A DNA stretch of 64,000 nucleotides from Candidatus Cloacimonadota bacterium. Lineage in GTDB: Bacteria > Cloacimonadota > Cloacimonadia > Cloacimonadales > TCS61. Positions 27,901 to 36,177 of the stretch are shown in pieces; the stretch's first letter is position 1; each line of letters starts with the position of its first letter. A program made the translations under genes and the position numbers. The DNA lies in assembly GCA_021734835.1 (NCBI GenBank), contig JAIPIH010000012.1, positions 1-64,000 of the forward strand, given 5' to 3'. The notes under the pieces were generated by a model that did no database searches, was not told where the DNA came from, and saw only the letters and a program-made list of their open reading frames with translations.

Positions 27901-29103
27901 TCTTGCACCTCTAACTTTGAAGATTTGAACCAATGCCATTGCCCTTTGGATTCTTGATGCATCCACTTCATTGAAAGCATCATTAAGTTGTTTAGCTGTA
28001 TCTCTTAACCCTATAAACTCTTGAGATCCTTCCTGGACTTGTTTTCTTAATCCTTCAAAAGTTGATTCTTGTGCATCAAGAGCATCTCTTAATTCTTTAT
28101 TTTTCAGTCTAGCATCATCGAAACTATTTTGTAACGCAGTAAGACCTGATGATAATCCTTCAAATCCACCTGCATCTTTAGCAAGACCACTTAATTCTCT
28201 TTTTGCTTCTGCAAGTTGAGATCCCAAATTAGCAACTTCAATATCACTCTCTCTTACTCGATCTCTTAGTAAATTAAATTCGTCTTTTGTTGCTCTAATA
28301 GTTGCACTCGCCGCTTGACCTGCCTCATCAAGTGAAAAGAATTGTACGCCAAGATCTTCCATTACTTCTGCAGATTTAGTTGTTGGATTAAGCAATTGTA
28401 ACATCGCCTGATTTAATGAAGTTCCTGCAATACTTCCCTTTAAACCAACATTTGCTAGAGTTCCAAGAGCTGCACTAACCTCTTCTAAACTAATCCCTAA
28501 ACTAGAAGCTAATGGAGCAACGAACTTTAATGCTTGACCAAGATCTTCGAGTGTTTGAGCAGAATTAGTAAATGAAGTTGTTAAGATAGTTGCTACTCCA
28601 TTCATATCATCTGCTTCTCTACCAAATGCATTTAGAGCGGCAACAGAAATATTAACTGCTTCAGCAAGATTAATATTACCCGCAGTTGCTAAACCCAATG
28701 TTGATTCAGATGCTTTTAGAATTTGATTCACAGAAAAACCAGCTTTAGCAAATTCTTCAAATGCTTCCGCAACTTCTTGTGCAGAAAAAGCTGTGCTAGA
28801 ACCAAGTCTGAACGCTGTGTCCATTAAACTCTTAAAATCTTCTTCTGTTCCACCTGCCAGAACTTGAACTCTTTTAATTTGCCTATCAAACTCTCCAAAA
28901 CTCTTTATGGCTTTAACCCCAAGTGCTACAACGGCACCCGTGATTGCAGTAAAGCCGAGAACTAGTGCCTTATTGACTTTGTTAAAAGACTTCCCAACAG
29001 ATGATATTTTAGAGCCAAGACTACCTAAACTTGAATTAATCCTGGAGACAGTAGGTGAGACCTTATCTTCTCCTGTAAATTTGATCCGTACTGATTCAGC
29101 CAT
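24919..29103 (-). CDS. Tail tape measure protein
   Basis: 1394 residues, the longest gene. Residues about 70-260 hold the TP901-type tape-measure core (GLATAGNINLAEAVN, LGISLEEVSAALGTL). Coiled coils follow, then hydrophobic glycine/alanine-rich spans in the middle (LGVSAGVAAGIVVAV). It sets tail length and fills the tail tube. At roughly 1.5 angstrom per residue it predicts a tail of about 200 nm, so a siphovirus-like virion is likely. Confidence 0.9.
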   Translation of the reverse strand: MAESVRIKFTGEDKVSPTVSRINSSLGSLGSKISSVGKSFNKVNKALVLGFTAITGAVVALGVKAIKSFGEFDRQIKRVQVLAGGTEEDFKSLMDTAFRLGSSTAFSAQEVAEAFEEFAKAGFSVNQILKASESTLGLATAGNINLAEAVNISVAALNAFGREADDMNGVATILTTSFTNSAQTLEDLGQALKFVAPLASSLGISLEEVSAALGTLANVGLKGSIAGTSLNQAMLQLLNPTTKSAEVMEDLGVQFFSLDEAGQAASATIRATKDEFNLLRDRVRESDIEVANLGSQLAEAKRELSGLAKDAGGFEGLSSGLTALQNSFDDARLKNKELRDALDAQESTFEGLRKQVQEGSQEFIGLRDTAKQLNDAFNEVDASRIQRAMALVQIFKVRGARSFLTLTKEIEEFDRLFNTIAATEIRTELLDEASLRKALDAQDSFASAFGITFEKLVADATKVPEGLDKALTDAKLDERARDIFRNLRDEVTNLGLDSESVEAVLSDFLPLDAVKDFRKIIQLTDQDFESFLANINATNQDAQTLNKTLLNNLGSALEELQDTVTTTFIRIGGAIAERLDLTNVVRNIQQAIEDFSTGGGVEALADKLVNVFKTIGNFFKGIKTGFSQVFTPEIIDNLKNAFVRNFGIIQNEAGNLGVVFGRILGSMVKGGAELITRVLNSDIIENASKAFKRIGSVLEKLGPTIGAVATGFVLLSPILGPLFYIGGKLASIFGFLISSVIGSGKAISGLIGGTGKLGGSFGGIIGKITGVGATATKTTAGTAGLLGKLGGLGSSISGVFSAIGSALGVSAGVAAGIVVAVIGTVIGFINQVRQNFLGLGDDFKTIFGAIWTVLKAVGSALKENLIDIGGLLKPIWEGIKDTFNGLGKILGALVASVIHPFAEGLRRSGDEGLKAGEIIKGAVTLMLAPLRIALTILGSLLKAVGAIINFVATIIAGIVELGFAFQDAFRRFKTEGFSAFKGVGEVAKKIGISILKSFIGAIDSIINIFIDLINEVVNIAKKIPLLNKVIDKNFKIDKNVLGNLLGFSKEAEKTVDKIKETQDVLTEAPTAIPGIQATQSFLPGINEGNTAGLGFSSSAIEAMSTNSDAITASAVDPFKEASIQASDFGFTSMENYSAPFRDPDAISSIKSDIMSVFPSPEQASQQGREFGKFFFTGLASGMQELSGIFQQNILPIFTTMNEALKTFISAFLRNLFVLKSVPPFFLKLATNIYRIFVGGWQSTFNMIADITETVVNSMQNNLEIFYNNLVSIINRLISEYNRAAEILARDITRTHKSTRSYTDSKGRSRTKTTYRTETLYKGVNIPKLAQFSNVKLDKLQLERAIIPQSPVTVDAGGFNVNIENLNTSSETDKQRLFSEIDAFIANKLGGLVRL

Positions 29104-29147
29104 GTCCTTTCACTCATAGTTTATCACCTGTCCTCGCAGGAAGCATT

Positions 29148-29311
29148 CTAACGCTTCTTCCTTGCCTGTCTATTCTTTTCCTTCACGTCTTCATTATATG
29201 CTGAAATCATGAAATTAAATTGGTCAATCGTTAAATTATTGATCTCATCCCAACTCATTCCATAGTGCCTCAGAAGTACATAAACTAATTTGCCTTCTGA
29301 GGATCTTGAAA
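29148..29311 (-). CDS. Tail chaperone frameshift extension (GT-like)
   Basis: Open in the -1 frame relative to the chaperone gene at 29285-29617, without a good start of its own. It encodes GKLVYVLLRHYGMSWDEI and about 30 more residues, a pattern typical of the T part of lambda-like gpGT. It ends 45 bases before the tape-measure start. A possible slip site is TTT preceded by T at 29309-29311; a classical slippery heptamer was not found. A separate start at the internal Met (MSWDEI) is the alternative. Confidence 0.55.
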
Positions 29312-29617
29312 ACGTTCAGCTTCACTCTTAGATGCCTTATCTAGTCCTGAGTGTTCAGAGATCTTATCTCCTAATTCTCTAATGACTCCTAAAGGCAACC
29401 TATCCACTTGATCGTCAGGAAGATCAGTTGATGCTTTGATCATTTCTCGTGTGAGTTCCATATCATCATTTTTTGTTTTCTTTCTGATTTGGTTCATTAC
29501 ACCAAAATCAATTTTGCTGATATCAAACTCAACCACTCCATCTTCAAAGTTTACTTCAACTTTCTTTTTCTCTTTAGATTTCGCTAAGAGATCCTGCATA
29601 GTATATTTTCTTGTCAT
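29285..29617 (-). CDS. Tail assembly chaperone (gpG-like)
   Basis: 110 residues in the position of the tail chaperone between tail tube and tape measure. It has the charged N-terminus and the conserved-type middle (DFGVMNQIRKKTKNDDMEL). Chaperones of this kind coat the tape measure before tube assembly; the frameshifted form at 29148 would supply the tape-measure-binding domain. Confidence 0.65.
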   Translation of the reverse strand: MTRKYTMQDLLAKSKEKKKVEVNFEDGVVEFDISKIDFGVMNQIRKKTKNDDMELTREMIKASTDLPDDQVDRLPLGVIRELGDKISEHSGLDKASKSEAERFQDPQKAN

Positions 29618-29964
29618 TAAGCTCCACCTCCAATAGTCTTAACTTTCGGTTCTTTAGGGGAGTGTTCCTCGACACTCTTTTGTCTATTCATTATCATAGA
29701 CAAATTGTGTTCTAAAGCTTTGATTCTTGTGTCAAAGTTTGACATCAATTCAAAAACTTTAGATCGGGAAAGTAAAAGTTGAATACCTGCAGGAAACTTG
29801 TTCCCAGCATTAACCTTACACCACTCTTTGAAATCATCTACCACATCCTTATGGATATGATATATGGTGATGTTTCGGAAGTCTTGCTGTTCCAGCTTTT
29901 CCTTTGGGTCGACTTCTTTACTTTCCTTTTCCTTAGTTTTGTTTTCCTCTGTCATGAGTATCAT
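29617..29964 (-). CDS. Hypothetical tail-module protein
   Basis: 115 residues with a charged N-terminus, a globular centre (HKDVVDDFKEWCKVNAG) and a helical second half. The first Met may be at 29955 instead. It lies between the tube gene and the chaperone. Unrecognised. Confidence 0.5.
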   Translation of the reverse strand: MILMTEENKTKEKESKEVDPKEKLEQQDFRNITIYHIHKDVVDDFKEWCKVNAGNKFPAGIQLLLSRSKVFELMSNFDTRIKALEHNLSMIMNRQKSVEEHSPKEPKVKTIGGGA

Positions 29965-29999
29965 CTCGTCATGCCTTTGCCTTACTCAATTAGTCAAGC

Positions 30000-30473
30000 T
30001 TATGGTGTAGCTTTCTTTATTGTGGTAATGGTCACATCGTTTGGTTTTACATTGAAGCTAAAACTTTCTTCAAGTACACCTTCTGCTTCGTTGCTAAATT
30101 CGTGGTCTGTAGCAACACAATCAACGCACTCAATTTTTACATCGTTGCCATTAGCATCTGTGTATTGAAATGTTGCATTGAATTTGGTTCTTGTAGATCC
30201 AAGTGTAACAACATTTGTTTCATCCCCTACTGATGGTGTGTCTGCAGTAGTGTCTACTGTTCCAAACAACTTCGCAATAAATGCATGATCATCTGTGATA
30301 AGACTTAACTTACCCTCAACAAGATCCAAAGGTTTTTCATCAAATATGGTAAAATTACCAATGGTCTTGATCTGTTCAATATCTGCCTTAACAGACAGAC
30401 TCCATTCAGTCACATTTTTAGACTGAACACTATCTATTGATATCTTTCCTTGAGTTCCAAAAAATAATGTCAT
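30000..30473 (-). CDS. Major tail tube protein
   Basis: 157 residues, almost all beta strands, with a typical start (FFGTQGKISIDSVQSKNVTE) and even spacing of strands. It is the right size for a tail tube protein and lies between tail terminator-like and chaperone genes. It forms the stacked rings of the tail. Confidence 0.7.
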   Translation of the reverse strand: MTLFFGTQGKISIDSVQSKNVTEWSLSVKADIEQIKTIGNFTIFDEKPLDLVEGKLSLITDDHAFIAKLFGTVDTTADTPSVGDETNVVTLGSTRTKFNATFQYTDANGNDVKIECVDCVATDHEFSNEAEGVLEESFSFNVKPNDVTITTIKKATP

Positions 30474-30527
30474 TCTTAATCATCCTCCATGTTGGTTTTT
30501 TTGTTTTGCATTTTCTTTTTCTGAAAC

Positions 30528-30989
30528 TCAATCAATTATGATTCGTGTGAACCTTATCGTAATTTGCTTTCTCATAATGCCCTCGGCAACTTCACTATTA
30601 ATTGTCTTCATACTGACTCTTTCGTAATTGTTCAATCCATCAGATGCCAGTTGATTTTGATTAATTCGTAATGTGTCGGCTATTGCTCTTGCGATAGCAT
30701 CTCTTAGCTTAGTTCCTTCAAACTGTTCTGTATCCTTTTCATAGATCACTCCAGCTTTAACCCATACATTGATATCAATGTCAATGATTTGTTTTTCACT
30801 TTTAGTTCCAACAGTTACTTTTGATGCTGGCTCGTCTGCATCAGTTACAGAAACTCTTGGATAAGATGGATTGCCTAAATTTACATTTGGAAAGTCTGGA
30901 TAAATCCATTCACTAGAACGAGAAGTATTGTAATCATACAGATTGCTTCTTAGCAAATCTTGAACTATTATAATTGGTTCTTTGTCCAT
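30528..30989 (-). CDS. Tail completion/terminator-like protein
   Basis: 153 residues. The order of strands and helices (IIIVQDLLRSNLYDYN ... IDIDINVWVK) and the gene order fit the tail terminator that caps the tube. The start at 30989 is chosen for GAGGAG seven bases upstream; an earlier in-frame Met would overlap the previous gene. Confidence 0.55.
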   Translation of the reverse strand: MDKEPIIIVQDLLRSNLYDYNTSRSSEWIYPDFPNVNLGNPSYPRVSVTDADEPASKVTVGTKSEKQIIDIDINVWVKAGVIYEKDTEQFEGTKLRDAIARAIADTLRINQNQLASDGLNNYERVSMKTINSEVAEGIMRKQITIRFTRIIID

Positions 30990-31023
30990 TGTTTGACTCC
31001 TCGCTCTTGAAGATACCCAAACT

Positions 31024-31386
31024 TTACTGTTTGAATCGCTTTTTTGCTTTCTCAACCACTTCTTCTCCCACGCTTGGGAAATTGTGATTTACAGCATTTC
31101 TCATGAAATGTTTTGCAGGTATTGTTCGAGTTCCTTCTTCTTGGAACAATCCATAAAACACTCCATCGGCAATATATCCTGTGACTTCATCTTCAAAGCC
31201 TACATGCAAAGATGCGGCTAAGATCCCTGACTTTTTAGGGCAGTCATCAAATGCATCAGAATGAATCTTAGGAAGCACTTTCCTTATCGATTCGTGAACA
31301 TCTTCCTTAAAGCCCTTATCGGCAAAGGAGTCCACTTTCTTTCTGATTCTTGCCAGGTCAGGACTCTCTATTTTGATCTTGACCAT
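31024..31386 (-). CDS. HK97 gp10-like head-tail protein
   Basis: 120 residues with the gp10 family pattern: a helical N-terminus, KKSGILAASLH, then YGLFQEEGTRTIPAKHFMRNA. Members join head and tail in siphoviruses. It lies between a head-closure gene and the tail terminator. Confidence 0.75.
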   Translation of the reverse strand: MVKIKIESPDLARIRKKVDSFADKGFKEDVHESIRKVLPKIHSDAFDDCPKKSGILAASLHVGFEDEVTGYIADGVFYGLFQEEGTRTIPAKHFMRNAVNHNFPSVGEEVVEKAKKRFKQ

Positions 31387-31414
31387 AGAACTAAATCATG
31401 TTTTTTTCTTTATA

Positions 31415-31789
31415 TTATTTCAGCCTAAGATGTAGCACCTTGTACACCACTGTATCACCAACTGTGTGATTAGTATTTTTGAGGATCTTATGTTCAACTC
31501 CCCCTTTTAGTATTGTATCTGTTTTTGAGTCGATGATCAAAGTCCCATTTTCATAACTGGATTTTGTAAAACACTTAATGTCTCCAATGTTAAACCCACC
31601 TTCAGGTCTAAAGTTTTCCTCTTCCCCAGTTATTTCTTGCCAGACCACTTTGATAATTGTATCTTGATTTGAATCTGAGATTAAACTTCCATAATCAGGA
31701 TCAACTGTAGTGGTTTTTCTTCTTAAAGTTACATCTATTCCAAGATCTAAGTCCACTATTTTGTCAAAGTCTTCTGTATTAATTTCCAT
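31415..31789 (-). CDS. Head closure protein
   Basis: 124 residues, beta-barrel-like with a DYGSLISDS turn and a C-terminal YKVLHLRL strand. By position next to the gp6-like connector it is likely the stopper/head closure protein. Sequence alone is weak. Confidence 0.5.
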   Translation of the reverse strand: MEINTEDFDKIVDLDLGIDVTLRRKTTTVDPDYGSLISDSNQDTIIKVVWQEITGEEENFRPEGGFNIGDIKCFTKSSYENGTLIIDSKTDTILKGGVEHKILKNTNHTVGDTVVYKVLHLRLK

Positions 31790-31791
31790 TT

Positions 31792-32274
31792 TTATCCTTG
31801 AGGTGAGTTATCTCCATAATTTGTATTTGGAGATGATTCTCCTTGCGTAACAGATGCACCTATGAACGATTTTTTATCATCTACTTTGAGATATTCTTTT
31901 AATGTTAGGAGACTCTCCTTTGCACTGATCTCATAAACTTTTATTTCTTTGATAGAAGATGCTTCTAAGTTTTTCTTGTCTACTGAGAATTCTCCAACTT
32001 TATATGAAAGTCCTGAAGTAGTAGCTAGACCAGCCCCACTTATTCTAAGTAATAGCTTAATAACTGCAAGATCTGTAACAATTTGTTGGACTGTTGGATG
32101 CAATGGATCTGTCTCTTCAAAACCAATTCCTATTTTTTTGGTAGATAAATCAATGAAGTTACTTGCTTCTTGAATCCATTGAATAATTTCTGCATCAGTC
32201 ACGTCTGTATCAACGTGTTTATTGCCTATCCTGGATTTTACTATATCTATTGTTGTGTATTCTTTTTGAACCAT
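31792..32274 (-). CDS. Head-tail connector (gp6-like)
   Basis: 160 residues, all helical in the first 100 (DIVKSRIG, DAEIIQWIQEASNFID, AVIKLLLRIS), as in gp6/gp15-type adaptor rings under the portal. The start at 32274 avoids overlap with the preceding gene; an upstream Met 13 codons earlier exists. Confidence 0.6.
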   Translation of the reverse strand: MVQKEYTTIDIVKSRIGNKHVDTDVTDAEIIQWIQEASNFIDLSTKKIGIGFEETDPLHPTVQQIVTDLAVIKLLLRISGAGLATTSGLSYKVGEFSVDKKNLEASSIKEIKVYEISAKESLLTLKEYLKVDDKKSFIGASVTQGESSPNTNYGDNSPQG

Positions 32275-32275
32275 T

Positions 32276-32509
32276 TTACTTCTTCTCTTTTTGGATTGCC
32301 TTTTCAATTCCAAGTAATGCTGAAACTACAAGTCCAGTGTATAGGGTATATTCATGTGGGAAGATCTCTGGATTGTTTTGTAGAAATTCTGCACTGAATT
32401 GAATAAGTGTTAAAAGTATAGATGCACCTAATCCTTTAAGGAATCTCTTTGCACCTAGCTTTAATCTTAATTTCCAATCGTACTCTCCATTCACATATAC
32501 GTTTGTCAT
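32276..32509 (-). CDS. Small membrane protein, holin-like
   Basis: 77 residues with two hydrophobic segments (LGASILLTLIQFSAEFL and LYTGLVVSALLGI) and a basic C-terminus. GGAGGG lies six bases before the ATG at 32509. The topology resembles small holins, but it sits in the head-tail module rather than beside lysis genes, so the role is open. Confidence 0.5.
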   Translation of the reverse strand: MTNVYVNGEYDWKLRLKLGAKRFLKGLGASILLTLIQFSAEFLQNNPEIFPHEYTLYTGLVVSALLGIEKAIQKEKK

Positions 32510-32520
32510 AATTATCCCTC

Positions 32521-32673
32521 CTATGTTTGTTTTTTGAATACAGCAATTATTTTGCCATTCCACAATTGGTTCATGAATATCAGTTCCCATCCGTTGTTAC
32601 CTAAATTGTTCAGAGCTAATTCTGAAACATCTTTAATTCTTCTTTGTACAACTTTGTATTTCCAATTAGCCAT
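32521..32673 (-). CDS. DUF4177-like small protein
   Basis: 50 residues matching the DUF4177 pattern: KYKVVQRRIKD, then LNNLGNNGWELIFM and a final strand ending in FKKQ. The family is of unknown function and frequent in viruses. It overlaps no other gene and ends 12 bases before the membrane-protein start. Confidence 0.6.
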   Translation of the reverse strand: MANWKYKVVQRRIKDVSELALNNLGNNGWELIFMNQLWNGKIIAVFKKQT

Positions 32674-32678
32674 CTTGA

Positions 32679-32915
32679 TTACCCACCTGCTGGTTCAACT
32701 TCTATACTGTTTATTGATGTTCTTTTTTCAACAGCCATATGTGACTCATCCTCGTTGAGTTCGATAAAAATTTCTTTTCTTTCGGCTACACCCAAATCTT
32801 GTTCAAGCCACTTGATGACGAGTCCCCTATCATCATGGCTCTTTAAGATTAGAGAGTTTGTTACATAATTGAGTCCGTTTTCGATTTCATCTATTTTTTC
32901 TTGAACTGTTACCAT
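32679..32915 (-). CDS. Hypothetical small late protein
   Basis: 78 residues, helical start (VQEKIDEIENGLNYV) then strands. Unrecognised. It is part of the run of small genes between the shell and connector genes. Confidence 0.5.
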   Translation of the reverse strand: MVTVQEKIDEIENGLNYVTNSLILKSHDDRGLVIKWLEQDLGVAERKEIFIELNEDESHMAVEKRTSINSIEVEPAGG

Positions 32916-32917
32916 GA

Positions 32918-33313
32918 TTAATCACCTTTCAACCTGTATCTTATGATGCCTCCTTTGATTTTTCTATTACCTGAAAGTTTCTTCACTTCGACTTTGATTG
33001 AACTCTCAAAGAATAAAGGAGTTGGATATGAATCACAAAAAGAATTACTTGCTGTATTCATGAAAGTGTCTTGTTCATCTTTTGTGAGTTTGACTTGGTT
33101 CTTGAGGTCTTCAAGATTAAATTCATAATATGTTTCTCCATCAATTGTTACCTTGACCACGACATCAGATAAGTTATTGAATGAAAGTTTCATCATGTCT
33201 ATGAAACCCTCATGGATAATTTCAAAGATAGTCAAGTAATCTGTGGTTAAGTCTACTTGGGTCGCGGGGTTGTATAATTCTATTTTTCCTTTGTATGTTT
33301 CAGCTGTTGCCAT
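32918..33313 (-). CDS. Hypothetical structural protein
   Basis: 131 residues, beta-rich (KIELYNPATQVDLTTDYLTI), ending in a basic strand. Its stop abuts the small gene at 32679 and its start abuts the repeat protein at 33314. A minor virion component is likely by position. Confidence 0.5.
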   Translation of the reverse strand: MATAETYKGKIELYNPATQVDLTTDYLTIFEIIHEGFIDMMKLSFNNLSDVVVKVTIDGETYYEFNLEDLKNQVKLTKDEQDTFMNTASNSFCDSYPTPLFFESSIKVEVKKLSGNRKIKGGIIRYRLKGD

Positions 33314-34195
33314 TTAGTAATACCCCTGCCATCTGGCAAAAACCAATCTTGCTCCAGCATCCATTCTTCTTCTATGGAGAACTATTCTTTTTATTCCATC
33401 TCCTACTACTTCTTCATTAAGATCGAAGTTCACATTGCTAATATTTGAGAAAGCTATAGAGATAAGACTCCAGTTTACATGACCATCGCTTCCTGTTGCG
33501 TCTTCTCCATTATTGTCTAACCATAATGCAACATATGATTCTTTTGCTCTATCTTCAGATGATCCAAGTAGCTTCTGAATTCTAATAGTCTCCCCATTTG
33601 GAATTATATAATAATCATAATCAGCACTATTTCCCCCAACATCATTAAACTTGGTTTGTTTAACTTCAGTTGTACCTATAGGTGGACTTGGTGGAGGTAA
33701 TGCAACAAGCATTCTTCCAGAAGCATCAACAAAAACCTTCTTGCTTGAATCAGTTGCATCTTCTATTTTTACTGATCCAAGCAGTCCGTTCCCACTGGTA
33801 GCGCTTACTAATAATCTTCCATTTGCATCCACTTTAGCTTTTTTGTCATTGTCAATTGGATCTACAATAATGGTATCATTTGCTCCCTGCTGTTCAGTTT
33901 CAACGAGAAGTCTTCCAGAGGAATTGACTTTTGCTTTCTTATTTGGATCAATTGGATCAGTAATTATTGCATCGGGAGATATAACAAGATTTGTGTCAAC
34001 AAGTAATCTTCCATCTGAATTAACTCTTGCTTTATAGATAGCCCCACTTCCATCTTTTAACATAATCTCTTGAAGAGGATTAAGTTCATTTACGTTGATA
34101 CTTCCATCTGTTTTGATAGTTAATGCTTCAGCTACTGTTTGAATAGCTTTGGTAGCTTCTTTCAATTGTTCAAGTAATTCAATTTCAACTCCCAT
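33314..34195 (-). CDS. Repeat-containing structural protein
   Basis: 293 residues. Residues about 40-165 carry four tandem units of the form K.A.V...GRLLV (ARVNSDGRLLV, AKVNSSGRLLV, AKVDANGRLLV, FVDASGRMLV), spaced about 30-35 residues. A Pro-rich linker and a beta-rich C-terminal domain follow. Such units are seen in viral fibre or decoration proteins. It is next to the second shell protein gene. Confidence 0.6.
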   Translation of the reverse strand: MGVEIELLEQLKEATKAIQTVAEALTIKTDGSINVNELNPLQEIMLKDGSGAIYKARVNSDGRLLVDTNLVISPDAIITDPIDPNKKAKVNSSGRLLVETEQQGANDTIIVDPIDNDKKAKVDANGRLLVSATSGNGLLGSVKIEDATDSSKKVFVDASGRMLVALPPPSPPIGTTEVKQTKFNDVGGNSADYDYYIIPNGETIRIQKLLGSSEDRAKESYVALWLDNNGEDATGSDGHVNWSLISIAFSNISNVNFDLNEEVVGDGIKRIVLHRRRMDAGARLVFARWQGYY

Positions 34196-34932
34196 TATTG
34201 AATCACCACCACAGCATTTCCATCTGTTACAACAGGGACAACTCTTTCTCTAAGTAGGAATCCTTTCTGATCTTTCCAATAATCAACGTGATCTTTAATT
34301 TCAACAGGCACTCTTTCAATAAACAGTCCTGCGTGATCTTTATCTAGAATGATGATAGTCCCTTTTGGAACAGATGCATTGATTATGACATCCATAGCAT
34401 ATGATTGAAGTTTTTCTTTTAGTTCTTCTCTTTGTCTTAATGATTCTGCTATGTCTGGGTTAATTACTAGCTTATTTGGCGTATATTTATGATCTTCTAA
34501 GAACTTCATACCTTCATGAATATTTTTTATTAGAGGCGTTTCTTTTACGCTTGGGTGGCTCTCTGCACTTATGATCTTTCCTGATCCTGCAATAAGTGTT
34601 TCTATCACAATCTGATTTTCTATATCTGCAAAATGAAAACATTCTTTGAATGATTTTTGCATAATATATCCAAGATCATTATCTTCGAAACTTTCAGAAG
34701 AAAAAAGAAGAGGTAATTTTAATGTAAGTGGAAAAGCAATTACAGTATCAACTTCAAATAAAGAAATAGGGGCAGAGCCAAGAGTAGGAACTATCGCTCC
34801 ATTGACTCCTTTAATTTTACTTATCTTAGTTGCAGATCCAATTGATAATGGTTGCAGTTTAAAGAGAGCAGGACCTAAACGAAACTTATTTGTCTCTACT
34901 ATTATCTGAGATTTTACACTAACTAAATCCAT
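34195..34932 (-). CDS. HK97-type shell protein 2
   Basis: 245 residues related in plan to the neighbour at 34978: a helical N-terminal part, a central helix/strand domain (YTPNKLVINPDIAESLR) and a closing segment LRERVVPVVTDGNAVVVI matching LTERVAPAVLDDNAIAKMIL there. Two shell paralogues could form hexamers and pentamers, as gp23 and gp24 do in T4. It could also be a diverged duplicate. Confidence 0.6.
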   Translation of the reverse strand: MDLVSVKSQIIVETNKFRLGPALFKLQPLSIGSATKISKIKGVNGAIVPTLGSAPISLFEVDTVIAFPLTLKLPLLFSSESFEDNDLGYIMQKSFKECFHFADIENQIVIETLIAGSGKIISAESHPSVKETPLIKNIHEGMKFLEDHKYTPNKLVINPDIAESLRQREELKEKLQSYAMDVIINASVPKGTIIILDKDHAGLFIERVPVEIKDHVDYWKDQKGFLLRERVVPVVTDGNAVVVIQ

Positions 34933-34977
34933 AGGTCACCCTCCATAGAGAAGATAAAAAAATGTGATCGGTTAAGA

Positions 34978-35784
34978 TCACAAAATCATCTTCGCTATTG
35001 CATTGTCATCAAGGACTGCTGGTGCTACCCTTTCAGTTAGTGTAACTCCACCTGCAAGATCTCTTAATGGATCTTCAAAGTTCTTCAACTTCAGAGGTCG
35101 TCTTTCAACTAACACAACTGCCCTGCTATCCAAAGCAATAACAGAACCTGCTTCCACAGCTGTAGTTTCAAGAACCCTTAATCCAGAGACATTACCGATG
35201 ATTCCATCTTCGTCAAGTCTATCAAAAGCCTTATAGCCCTTGCTAATAAGATCTTTCTCAAGCTTAGCGATATCATCAGGATGACCTACTAAGAACTTGG
35301 CTTTGTAGTTATTCTTGTTGACAGCATTTCTTAGAGTAATAACGTCTTCCTGGACAAACTCTCCTACAGTCTTTGGAGACACAGTGTTTGTAGTATTACT
35401 TATTACTCTGAAGATTTCATCATCTTCTTTAGCAACAACATCTTCTGTTGCCATATCTGCTTTTAGTTTAATCACGTCAAAAGCTGAATCTTCGATAGCT
35501 TCTGATGGAACAGCAAATGCTTTTCCAATCTTATATGGTGTGATAACCACATCGCCAAATGTACTTACATCTAGTGGGATTTCTCCAAGTTCAGGAATAA
35601 CATACGCTTTTCCTTTACCCATCTTGGGGATTTTTATTGAAGAGCCCTCGCTCAAATTTATTAATCGCAAGATTTGACGACCAACCCTTTCTCTTGTAGC
35701 AACCTTGAACACATTAGCGTCAATGATTTCTTTAATGATAGGTGCCGCATCTTGTGTTGAAAACAGTTCTTTCATTGATTTCAT
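34978..35784 (-). CDS. Major capsid protein (HK97 fold)
   Basis: 268 residues. The helical N-terminus, E-loop-like stretch (GKGKAYVIPELGEIPLD), spine helix region and the domain with AKFLVGHPDDIAKLEKDL followed by LTERVAPAVL fit HK97-type major capsid proteins of the short class. It lies downstream of the protease, scaffold and decoration genes, the usual order. Confidence 0.75.
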   Translation of the reverse strand: MKSMKELFSTQDAAPIIKEIIDANVFKVATRERVGRQILRLINLSEGSSIKIPKMGKGKAYVIPELGEIPLDVSTFGDVVITPYKIGKAFAVPSEAIEDSAFDVIKLKADMATEDVVAKEDDEIFRVISNTTNTVSPKTVGEFVQEDVITLRNAVNKNNYKAKFLVGHPDDIAKLEKDLISKGYKAFDRLDEDGIIGNVSGLRVLETTAVEAGSVIALDSRAVVLVERRPLKLKNFEDPLRDLAGGVTLTERVAPAVLDDNAIAKMIL

Positions 35785-35800
35785 TGTGATCTTTCCTCCT

Positions 35801-36175
35801 CTATTTGATTATTTTAACAGGAATCTTTTTCACAACGGAAGTTCCACCTGCACTATTGTCGATTTTCTCATACGCTTTTGCTACTGATGTTCCAAGATTC
35901 AAAGCAATTAACGTACTTGCATCTTTCAATTCCAATGCATCGCCAACATTCACTGTCTCTGCAGCTCCAACTTCTACATCAAGGTAGAAAGTACCAATAC
36001 ATGCCAATGAAATTGGATTATTCGCTAACGAGTCTCTGATACACACTCCTAAGATGTCTGCACCTGCCACAGCTGGTTGTAAGTCAAGACCTACAAACTG
36101 CCCTTTGGTAAGATCTGCTGATGCCATTAGCATACTTGGACTCTTACCTTCATCAATTTGAATATCGTATGTCAT
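35801..36175 (-). CDS. DUF2190-like capsid decoration protein
   Basis: 124 residues, beta-rich, with ADLTKGQFVGLDLQPA, GVCIRDS and a VNVGDAL turn, the pattern of DUF2190-type proteins that stud the capsid. It lies just before the major capsid gene. Confidence 0.65.
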   Translation of the reverse strand: MTYDIQIDEGKSPSMLMASADLTKGQFVGLDLQPAVAGADILGVCIRDSLANNPISLACIGTFYLDVEVGAAETVNVGDALELKDASTLIALNLGTSVAKAYEKIDNSAGGTSVVKKIPVKIIK

Positions 36176-36177
36176 TT

